This document shows, in pieces, positions 6,009 to 12,391 of a DNA stretch of 12,964 nt. The stretch spans positions 1 to 12,964 of the forward strand of contig JACDHQ010000011.1 in assembly GCA_013820975.1 (NCBI GenBank), in the 5' to 3' direction. Positions within the stretch are counted from its first letter, which is position 1, and each line of letters opens with the position of its first letter. Source of the stretch: Gemmatimonadaceae bacterium (GTDB lineage Bacteria > Gemmatimonadota > Gemmatimonadetes > Gemmatimonadales > Gemmatimonadaceae). The translations under genes were made by a program, and so were the position numbers. The notes beneath the pieces were generated by a model, which was not told where the DNA came from, ran no database searches, and saw nothing but the letters and a program-made list of their open reading frames with translations.

Positions 6009-7580
6009 ATGGCCATTTCCGCACGCCCCGCGGAGCGCCTGGCGCTCCGGGCGTTGAACGTTGCCGACGGAGCCGCCGCCCGGCTCTACGGCTCACGATG
6101 GAATCCGCTCCACCAGAGCGGCGCCATCGCCGTCGCGCTGCTCGGGGTATTGATCGTCACCGGGCTCTGGCTGCTCCTCTTCTATAGAGTAGGCGCGCCG
6201 TACGACTCGGTCGCGCGCATCACCGCGGACCCGTGGGTGGGACGTTGGACGCGCGGCGTGCACCGGTTCGCGAGCGACTGGGTGATCGTGGCCGTGGCCG
6301 TCCATGGGCTGCGCATGTTCGCCCAGGCGCGCAGCTGGGGGCCGCGTGTGATCGCGTGGGTGAGCGGCGTGTTCCTCGTCGCCCTGTTGTACCTGTGCGG
6401 CCTCACCGGCTACGTGATGGTGTGGGACGCCTTCGGGTACCAGGTCGCGCACGAGGGGGCGCGGCTGCTCGACAGCCTCCCGATCCTCTCGGAGCCGATC
6501 AGCCGCGCGTTCGCCGGCGACGAGTCGCTGCTCGGCCCCTTCTTCTTCCTCAACCTCTTCGCGCACATCGCGATCCCGCTGGGAATGGGACTGCTGTTCT
6601 GGCTGCACGTGTCGCGGCTGGCGCGCCCCACCATGTTCCCGCCCCGTCGCGTGACGATCGTGATCGTGGGGCTGCTCGTCGGGGCGGCAGTGCTCTGGCC
6701 ACTGGGGATGCAGCCCGAGGCGAATCCGTTCCGGCTGCCGGCGAGCGTGGAGACCGACATCTTCTACGGGTTCTGGCTCCCGCTGACGACGCGGTTGCCG
6801 GCGGGCGTGGCGCTCACGCTGCTCGCGGCGTCGGGCGCGGCGCTCACGCTGGTGCCGATGCTCACCCGGCGGCGTGGAACTGCCGTGCCCCCGCCGTCGG
6901 TGGTAGACGAGTCGGTGTGCACCGGGTGCACGCAGTGTGCGATCGACTGTCCATTCGATGCGATCACGATGATTCCGCGCGAGCCCGCGGGGCGTTCGCT
7001 CGAGATGGCGCGGGTGGATCCCGACCGATGCGTGAGCTGCGGCATCTGCGCGGGTTCATGCGCGCCAATGGCCGTGGGACCAGCCGGCCGGACCGGCCGC
7101 GACCAGCTGGCGGAAATCCGGGCGTTCCTCGCCGAGGGGCAGGTTCCGCGCGGGGCTCCGGTGGTGGTCTGCTGTGCGCGCAGTGCGCGCGGCTGGGGCG
7201 CCCAGCTCGAGGCGCGGGGCGCGACGCTCCACCCGGTGGACTGCGCGGGCAGCGTGCACACGTCGGTGATCGAGTTCCTCGTCCGCGGCGGCGCTGGCGG
7301 CGTGCTGGTCCTCACCTGTCCGCCGCGCGACTGCTGGAATCGTGAAGGGCCCACGTGGGTCGTGGAGCGCATGTACCACGATCGCGAGGCGGAGCTCAAG
7401 CCGCGCGTGGACCGGCGCCGGGTGGGGGTGGCCGATGCTGGCGCGACCGACCCGGCGGCCGCCATCGCGGCATTCGAGCAGTTCGCGGCTCGGCTGGCGG
7501 CACTGGATGACGCACCAGTGGAAGTGGTGGTCGAGATCGAGATGGAGTGCGAGCCGGTGCCGGCACAGGAGGACGCATGA
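6009..7580 (+). CDS. Cytochrome b - ferredoxin - MvhD/FlpD-like fusion protein
   Basis: This 523-residue fusion is probably a membrane quinone/quinol oxidoreductase that exchanges electrons with a cytoplasmic Fe-S and thiol-rich arm. Residues about 30-230 form a bc-type cytochrome b N-terminal domain with two bis-His heme sites: His85/His99 and His186/His200, each pair 14 residues apart as in bc1-type cytochrome b. Two more hydrophobic segments (about 215-232 and 265-284) follow. Two complete [4Fe-4S] motifs are at Cys304-307-310-314 and Cys341-344-347-351. Residues about 384-500 resemble the delta subunit of methyl-viologen hydrogenase (MvhD/FlpD), with Cys388, Cys389, Cys412, Cys437 and Cys442. 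The PEWY loop of quinol-oxidising cytochrome b is not seen; ETDIFYGFW stands in the comparable place. The ATG at 6009 is preferred over one at 5910 because the extra 33 codons are non-conserved and have AT-ending codons unlike the rest. It is divergent from the oxidase-like genes. Confidence 0.88.
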   Translation: MAISARPAERLALRALNVADGAAARLYGSRWNPLHQSGAIAVALLGVLIVTGLWLLLFYRVGAPYDSVARITADPWVGRWTRGVHRFASDWVIVAVAVHGLRMFAQARSWGPRVIAWVSGVFLVALLYLCGLTGYVMVWDAFGYQVAHEGARLLDSLPILSEPISRAFAGDESLLGPFFFLNLFAHIAIPLGMGLLFWLHVSRLARPTMFPPRRVTIVIVGLLVGAAVLWPLGMQPEANPFRLPASVETDIFYGFWLPLTTRLPAGVALTLLAASGAALTLVPMLTRRRGTAVPPPSVVDESVCTGCTQCAIDCPFDAITMIPREPAGRSLEMARVDPDRCVSCGICAGSCAPMAVGPAGRTGRDQLAEIRAFLAEGQVPRGAPVVVCCARSARGWGAQLEARGATLHPVDCAGSVHTSVIEFLVRGGAGGVLVLTCPPRDCWNREGPTWVVERMYHDREAELKPRVDRRRVGVADAGATDPAAAIAAFEQFAARLAALDDAPVEVVVEIEMECEPVPAQEDA

Positions 7581-8188
7581 CGCCGCGCATCGCGGTACGC
7601 CGCATCATGGGCATCGTCGTCGCGCTGATCGTGACTGCGGTGATGACGCTCGCATCGCGGCTGATGCTACGTGTCAACGACTCCGACGAGGCGATGGTGC
7701 GCCTCGCCTGGACGGCCCGTCCCGAGCGCATCGAGCACTGCCGCACGCTGGGCGATGACGAGCTGGCGGCACTGCCCGCGCACATGCGGCAGCAGGTGGT
7801 ATGCGAAGGAGTGACGGCACGGTACCGTGTCGACGTCCTCCGCAACGGTCACGTGCTCGCGACCGACCACCTCCGGGGCGGTGGGCTGCGGAACGACCGG
7901 CAGCTCTACCACCACCGGGAGCTGCGCGTGCCGAGCGGGACGTCGACGTTCGAGATACGCGTCACGCGCAGTGATTCTGCCACCGCGGCTCCGGGGCAGG
8001 TGGCGGATAGCGGCGCGACCGCTGGCGAACTGGCAAGCCGCGACGAGGTGGGACGCAGCCGCCGCCAGGCCGATGAAATCCCGCCCGCCATCGTGCTGAC
8101 CGAGACCGTCACGCTCGCGCCACGCGAGGTGATGCTGGTGACATACGACAGGACAACCCACCGCCTGCGTGCGGTGCGAAAGGATTGA
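7577..8188 (+). CDS. Membrane-anchored protein of unknown function
   Basis: I do not recognise the family. The 203-residue protein has one N-terminal membrane helix (about residues 10-30) after a basic start, so the rest is probably periplasmic. Cys55 and Cys76 could form a disulfide and frame LGDDELAALPAHMRQ. The stretch at about 81-130 alternates polar and hydrophobic residues (YRVDVLRNG, then LYHHRELRVP, then FEIRV), which suggests a beta-sandwich. A low-complexity Ala/Ser/Asp-rich segment follows (132-165) and a final strand-rich part (171-200). The ATG at 7577 overlaps the previous stop (ATGA) and has AGGAGG in front of it, so it is co-translated with the cytochrome b fusion. An accessory or electron-transfer partner of that protein is possible, but no redox motif is visible. 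Confidence 0.8.
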   Translation: MTPRIAVRRIMGIVVALIVTAVMTLASRLMLRVNDSDEAMVRLAWTARPERIEHCRTLGDDELAALPAHMRQQVVCEGVTARYRVDVLRNGHVLATDHLRGGGLRNDRQLYHHRELRVPSGTSTFEIRVTRSDSATAAPGQVADSGATAGELASRDEVGRSRRQADEIPPAIVLTETVTLAPREVMLVTYDRTTHRLRAVRKD

Positions 8189-8190
8189 TG

Positions 8191-9282
8191 ATGACTCCGA
8201 CTGCAGCATTGAGTGCCAACCGCCGGGTGATTGATCGGCAGGTCACCCACAGCCTCGCTTCGCCGGACGACAGCCGGGCAGCAGGATTCTGGCTCGCGGC
8301 ATTCGCCGTGATGGTGTTCGTGATGATCCTCGTTGGCGGTGCCACGCGCCTCACCGAGAGCGGGCTCTCGATCACCGAGTGGAACCCGGTGAGCGGCGTG
8401 ATCCCGCCGCTCACGGACGCGCAGTGGGAGGCGGCGCTCGCGAAGTACCGGCAGATCCCGCAGTACCAGCAGCTGAACGCCGGCATGTCGCTCGGGGCAT
8501 TCAAGCAGATCTATCTCTGGGAGTACGGACACCGGCTCGCCGCGCGGCTGGTGGGGCTCGCCTTCGTCGTGCCGCTCGCGTGGTTCGCCGTGCGGCGGCG
8601 CCTCCCGCGGTTCGCACTGCGCCGTTCGTACCTGCTGCTGGCGATGCTGCTCGGCCAGGCGGCGATGGGATGGTGGATGGTGTCGAGTGGGTTGAGCGGA
8701 CGCACGGAGGTGAGCCAGTACCGGCTCGCGGCGCACCTGCTGTTCGCCTTCGCGATGCTGGCACTCACCGTGTGGACTGCCGCCGACCTGCTCGAGGGGC
8801 GGCGGCAGCGTGCGGCAACGGGCGGGCGATCGCGGCTGCTGCCGATGCTCGCCGGTCTCGTGTTCATCACGTCGGGGACTGGCGCGCTCGTCGCGGGACT
8901 GCGTGCGGGGAGGATCTTCAACACGTTCCCGCTGATGGCGGGAAGCATCGTTCCGCCCGGGTACACGCAGCTGGCGCCCGGGTGGATCAACAGCTTCGAG
9001 AATCCCGCGGCCGTGCAGTTCAACCACCGTGTCCTGGCGGTCCTGACCGTCGTCGCCGTGCTGGCGGCGTGGGCGCTCATCCGGGAGCGCGGCAATGCGC
9101 GGCTCGTGCGGCGGATGCACCTCGTGGCCGGGATGGCGGTGCTGCAGCTGGTGCTCGGCATTGCAACCCTGCTGCTCGCGGTGCCGATCACGCTGGGAGT
9201 GGCACATCAGGGGGGCGCGGCGCTGCTGCTTTGCGCGGTGGTGCTGGCGTGGCACGCCGATGAAACGACGGCAGCACGATGA
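8191..9282 (+). CDS. ctaA: Heme A synthase (CtaA/Cox15)
   Basis: This 363-residue, eight-helix membrane enzyme oxidises the C8 methyl of heme O to the formyl group of heme A. The four conserved heme-ligand histidines are present at His114 (EYGHR), His182 (LAAHL), His279 (FNHR) and His339 (VAHQGGA). The family signature VGGATRLTESGLSITEW is at residues 48-64, and the long WE-x-ALAKYR loop (79-96) fits the Cox15-like form found in proteobacteria and mitochondria. The ATG at 8191 is chosen for its AAAGGA six bases upstream; an ATG one codon earlier overlaps the previous stop. No heme O synthase (ctaB) is seen in the window. Its presence suggests that the neighbouring heme-copper enzyme uses an A-type heme, although it could also serve a separate oxidase. 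Confidence 0.95.
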   Translation: MTPTAALSANRRVIDRQVTHSLASPDDSRAAGFWLAAFAVMVFVMILVGGATRLTESGLSITEWNPVSGVIPPLTDAQWEAALAKYRQIPQYQQLNAGMSLGAFKQIYLWEYGHRLAARLVGLAFVVPLAWFAVRRRLPRFALRRSYLLLAMLLGQAAMGWWMVSSGLSGRTEVSQYRLAAHLLFAFAMLALTVWTAADLLEGRRQRAATGGRSRLLPMLAGLVFITSGTGALVAGLRAGRIFNTFPLMAGSIVPPGYTQLAPGWINSFENPAAVQFNHRVLAVLTVVAVLAAWALIRERGNARLVRRMHLVAGMAVLQLVLGIATLLLAVPITLGVAHQGGAALLLCAVVLAWHADETTAAR

Positions 9283-9776
9283 GCGGCTACTACTACACGC
9301 TCGTCACCATCCACGTGCTTGCGGCCCTCGTATGGCTGGGCGGGATGTTCTTTCTCGGGCTCGTCGGCGCACCGGTGCTCCGCCGGGTCGAGCCGCCGGT
9401 GCTGCGGCAGCAGCTCTTCAACGAGTTGGGAGTCCGGTTTCGCACGGTTGGGTGGATTGCGATCGCGGCGCTCGCGACCACGGGGACGCTCATGCTCCGC
9501 GTGCGCGGGCTGCTGCACTGGGAAGGGGTGCTGGGCGACCCCGACTTCTGGGCCACCACCGCGGGCACCGCCCTCGGCGTCAAGCTGGCCGCCGTGCTGT
9601 TCATGCTCACCGTCAGCTTCGTACACGACTTCATCCACGGGCCCGCGGCAAGTCGTGCCATCCCCGGCTCTCGCGCAGCCGCCGCGATGCGGCGTCGCGC
9701 CTCGGTGCTGGCCCGGGTCAACGCCCTCGTCGGCCTCGTGCTGCTGCTTGCCGCGGTGCGTCTCGCCCGGGGCTGA
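9279..9776 (+). CDS. Four-helix membrane protein, CopD-like
   Basis: This 165-residue protein has four hydrophobic segments (about 7-29, 56-74, 97-117, 147-162). The first contains TIHVLAALVWLGG with His12, a pattern shared by CopD-type copper-resistance membrane domains and by HemJ/UPF0093 proteins. His116 in SFVHDFIH ends the third helix. A copper or heme role is plausible in this setting, beside a SCO gene and a heme A synthase gene. The ATG overlaps the ctaA stop (ATGA), so the two are co-translated. HemJ (protoporphyrinogen oxidase) is the main alternative, but the Lys-x2-x-His pattern of HemJ is not clear here. The family assignment is by pattern only. Confidence 0.7.
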   Translation: MSGYYYTLVTIHVLAALVWLGGMFFLGLVGAPVLRRVEPPVLRQQLFNELGVRFRTVGWIAIAALATTGTLMLRVRGLLHWEGVLGDPDFWATTAGTALGVKLAAVLFMLTVSFVHDFIHGPAASRAIPGSRAAAAMRRRASVLARVNALVGLVLLLAAVRLARG

Positions 9777-9804
9777 TCGCTCCTTCCCCACCACCTCACC
9801 GACC

Positions 9805-10974
9805 ATGACCGCACGCCCTGACCTCGCCGCGATCGACTTCGACCAGACGCCCTTTTTGGTGATCTGGGAGACGACTCGCGCGTGCGACCTCGCCTGCCTC
9901 CATTGCCGCGCATCGGCGATCGCGCGGCGCGATCCGCGCGAGCTGAGCACGGGCGAGGCGCGACGCCTGCTGGACACCGTGCGCGGGTTCGGGCGGCCGC
10001 TCTTCGTGCTCACCGGCGGCGACCCGCTCAAGCGCGACGACACGGTGGAACTCGTGCGCTACGGCGCCAGCATCGGCCTGCGCATGGCGATGACGCCGTC
10101 GGGCACGCCGCTGATGACGCCCGAGGTGCTGGAGTCGCTCTCCGAGGCCGGCCTCTCGCGGCTCGCCGTGAGCCTCGACGGTGCGACGGCGGCGCAGCAC
10201 GACGGCTTCCGCGGCGTGCCGGGCTCGTTCGACTGGACGATCCGGATGCTCGAGACCGCGCGCGCGCTCGGCATCTCCACACAGATCAACACGACGATCT
10301 CCAGCCACAACGTCGACGACCTCGAGGCGCTGATCACGCTGATGGAGCGGCTGGGGATCGCGCTCTGGTCGGTGTTCTTCATCGTGCCCACCGGTCGTGC
10401 GCGGGTCGAGGACCTGGCGACGGCCGGGGAGTTCGAGCGCGTGTTCAACCGCCTTTACGACCTGTCCGCCACGGCACCGTTCGACATCAAGACGACGGCG
10501 GCGCCGCACTACCGCCGCGTGATCATGCAGCGGCAGCGCGCGGAGCGGCGGAGCGGCGACCGCGCGGAGACACCGATCCCGCTCACGGCGGGAATCGGCT
10601 TCAGCCTGCGCGACGGCGTCGGCCGTGCGAAGGGGGTGAACGACGGCGACGGCTTCGTGTTCGTCAGCCACCGCGGGGAGATCTACCCCTCGGGCTTCAT
10701 GCCAGTGAGCGCGGGCAACGTGCGCACCGACGACCTGGTGGAGGTGTATCGCACGCACCCGCTCTTTCGGTCGCTGCGCGACCGCGACCAGCTCAAGGGC
10801 AAGTGCGGCATGTGCGAGTTCCGCAGCGTGTGCGGCGGTTCGCGTGCGCGTGCCTACGCGATGACGGGCGACGCGCTCGCGTCGGACCCGCTCTGCGCCT
10901 ACCAGCCGCCGGCGTGGGTGCGCTTCGGGGCCAAGCGAGGGCCCAGAGCCGAAAGCCCAAACCCGGCGCACTGA
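9805..10974 (+). CDS. Radical SAM/SPASM protein, NirJ/AhbD-like
   Basis: This 389-residue protein has the radical SAM motif Cys27-x3-Cys31-x2-Cys34 in TTRACDLACLHCRA, preceded by the IWETT segment typical of heme-related members (NirJ, AhbC, AhbD). The barrel includes LTGGDPL (about 70-76) and LAVSLDGA. The C-terminal SPASM part has Cys334, Cys337, Cys343 and Cys364 for an auxiliary [4Fe-4S] cluster, along with YPSGFMPVSAGNVR, a segment shared with that group. Known relatives act on siroheme-derived or coproheme side chains in heme d1 or alternative heme synthesis. Others in the same broad family modify peptides, so the substrate is not settled. No Shine-Dalgarno lies before the ATG, which is 28 bases after the CopD-like gene. 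It is the last gene before a candidate terminator. Confidence 0.88.
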   Translation: MTARPDLAAIDFDQTPFLVIWETTRACDLACLHCRASAIARRDPRELSTGEARRLLDTVRGFGRPLFVLTGGDPLKRDDTVELVRYGASIGLRMAMTPSGTPLMTPEVLESLSEAGLSRLAVSLDGATAAQHDGFRGVPGSFDWTIRMLETARALGISTQINTTISSHNVDDLEALITLMERLGIALWSVFFIVPTGRARVEDLATAGEFERVFNRLYDLSATAPFDIKTTAAPHYRRVIMQRQRAERRSGDRAETPIPLTAGIGFSLRDGVGRAKGVNDGDGFVFVSHRGEIYPSGFMPVSAGNVRTDDLVEVYRTHPLFRSLRDRDQLKGKCGMCEFRSVCGGSRARAYAMTGDALASDPLCAYQPPAWVRFGAKRGPRAESPNPAH

Positions 10975-11013
10975 AGTCCAAGGGGACAGAAACGTGCGAG
11001 CGTGCGCGACCGT

Positions 11014-11032
11014 AGGGTGCATCGCACCCTTT
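11014..11032 (+). terminator. Candidate rho-independent terminator after the respiratory set
   Basis: AGGGTGC (11014-11020) pairs perfectly with GCACCCT (11024-11030) around a three-base loop, and the following bases are TTC. The T run is short, so termination may be partial, but the place (40 bases after the radical SAM stop) fits. Confidence 0.5.
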
Positions 11033-11048
11033 CACCGGCGACACCGAC

Positions 11049-12269
11049 GTGATCCTCCCATCCATCCGGGTCGGCTTCCAGACCCTCCGCAGCAACCTGC
11101 TCCGTACCGCCCTCTCGACGCTCGGCGTCGTGATGGGCGTCGCGTCGCTCGTCGCGGTGCTCTCCCTTGGCGACGGCATGGAGCGCTACACGCGCGACCA
11201 GATCGAGCAGACCACCTCGCTCCAGGCGGTCACGGTCTCGGCGCTCGCGGGGCGCCAGGTGGATGGCGTGTTCGTCCCGGACAGCACGGCGCCGCAGCTC
11301 ACGCCATCCGACGCTGCGCTCGTCGATCGCCTGGAGGGCGTGCGCGAGACGGTGCTCACCGTCGACGGCTCGGCGCTGGTGCGGCACGCCGACTCGGTCA
11401 CGGCACGCGGTGCCTATGTGCAGGGCGCGCTCGCGGGCGAGTCGCAGGCCGCCCGCATGGTGGTGACGCACGGGCGGCGGCTCTCGGCCGCCGAGCTAGC
11501 GGGGGATGCACCGCTCGCGGTCGTCAGCGCGGCCGCCGCGGCGCGGATCGTACCGGGCGGGATTCGGGGTGCGCTCGTCGGAGACACCATCGTCCTGCAG
11601 GCGCAGGCGTTCCAGGTCGTCGGGGTGACGGCCAGCGAGGAGCCGACCATCCACGTGCCCTTCGCACTCGCGTCGCAGGCGATGGTGCCGTCCCGCAGCG
11701 CGCGCATCCCGATGCTCGTCGCAATCGTGGACAGCGCGGAGGCCGTGCTGCGCACGCGCGATGCGATCGAGGCCGCGCTGCTGCAGGCCCATCCCGACTG
11801 GCGGAATCGCGTGCGCGTGCAGACGAACGAGCGGCGGGTGGAGCAGGTGACGCAGGGCATCCTCCTCTTCAAGCTGTTCATGGGGGCGATCACGGGCATC
11901 TCGCTGCTCGTCGGCGGCATCGGCATCATGAACGTGCTGCTCGCGGCGGTGGCAGAGCGGACGCGCGAGATCGGCATCCGCCGCGCGGCCGGGGCACGGC
12001 GCCGCGACATCCTCGTGCAGTTCCTCTCGGAGTCGGTGGCCATCACGGCGCTCGGCGCCGCGATCGGACTTGCCATCGGCCTTGCCGGTGCGGTCGGGGC
12101 GACCGCGATGATGCGGAGGATGTCGGAGGCGCGCATCTACGCATCGTTCTCGCTCAGCACGCTGCTCGTTGCCTCGGTGGCCGCCGTCGTCGTGGGACTG
12201 GTGTTCGGGACCTATCCGGCGATCCGGGCGAGCCGCCTCTCACCGATCGACGCGATCCGGCACGAGTGA
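11049..12269 (+). CDS. ABC transporter permease, MacB/FtsX type
   Basis: This 406-residue protein has the standard MacB layout: one helix (about 21-40), a large periplasmic domain (about 41-270), then three helices (271-299, 327-355, 368-388). The coupling motif ERTREIGIRRAAGA (303-316) and the C-terminal YPAIRASRLSPIDAIR (389-404) are family signatures. Such proteins use cytoplasmic ATP hydrolysis to move the periplasmic domain, driving efflux or lipoprotein/peptide handling, without carrying the substrate through the membrane. No ATPase gene lies on either side in the window; the next gene is an acyl-CoA dehydrogenase, so the partner must be encoded elsewhere. The GTG start at 11049 begins directly before the conserved cytoplasmic segment; the ribosome site is weak. 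A terminator follows 26 bases after the stop, so the gene is probably transcribed alone. Confidence 0.93.
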   Translation: MILPSIRVGFQTLRSNLLRTALSTLGVVMGVASLVAVLSLGDGMERYTRDQIEQTTSLQAVTVSALAGRQVDGVFVPDSTAPQLTPSDAALVDRLEGVRETVLTVDGSALVRHADSVTARGAYVQGALAGESQAARMVVTHGRRLSAAELAGDAPLAVVSAAAAARIVPGGIRGALVGDTIVLQAQAFQVVGVTASEEPTIHVPFALASQAMVPSRSARIPMLVAIVDSAEAVLRTRDAIEAALLQAHPDWRNRVRVQTNERRVEQVTQGILLFKLFMGAITGISLLVGGIGIMNVLLAAVAERTREIGIRRAAGARRRDILVQFLSESVAITALGAAIGLAIGLAGAVGATAMMRRMSEARIYASFSLSTLLVASVAAVVVGLVFGTYPAIRASRLSPIDAIRHE

Positions 12270-12295
12270 GCGAGTGGCCGCCCGCCGGACGATGA

Positions 12296-12314
12296 GCCCC
12301 GGGAGCGGGGTTTT
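12296..12314 (+). terminator. Rho-independent terminator after the permease gene
   Basis: CCCCG (12297-12301) pairs with CGGGG (12306-12310) around a four-base loop and is followed by TTTT (12311-12314). The G-C stem plus T run, placed 26 bases after the permease stop, is a typical though short terminator. Confidence 0.65.
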
Positions 12315-12322
12315 CCGCCTCT

Positions 12323-12355
12323 TATATAGAAGTCCGCCCGCGGTCCGCCGCGGGC
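12323..12355 (+). promoter_or_regulatory. Candidate -10 element and 5'-UTR hairpin of the acyl-CoA dehydrogenase gene
   Basis: TATATA (12323-12328) stands out in very GC-rich surroundings and could be a -10 box; no good -35 is seen, and its place would fall in the terminator hairpin. A perfect 8-bp stem follows: GCCCGCGG (12336-12343), loop TCCG, CCGCGGGC (12348-12355). If transcription starts near 12335, the hairpin forms the very 5' end of the message. Confidence 0.45.
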
Positions 12356-12391
12356 ACCCCTCTCCAGGCCCCCTCCGATTCGAGGTCCGTC

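Noticed and set aside
5644..6096. Longer open frame upstream of subunit II
   Set aside because: It is Arg/Pro-rich, overlaps the small one-helix gene and the control region, and has no resemblance to the family before residue 1 of the 194-residue form.
7906..9255. 449-codon open frame on the minus strand opposite ctaA
   Set aside because: Its product is a His/Arg/Gln-rich composition artefact of high-GC antisense, while the plus strand carries the conserved heme A synthase.
9796..11022. 408-codon open frame on the minus strand opposite the radical SAM gene
   Set aside because: It is Arg/His/Ala-rich with no domain pattern; the plus-strand frame has the radical SAM and SPASM cysteines.
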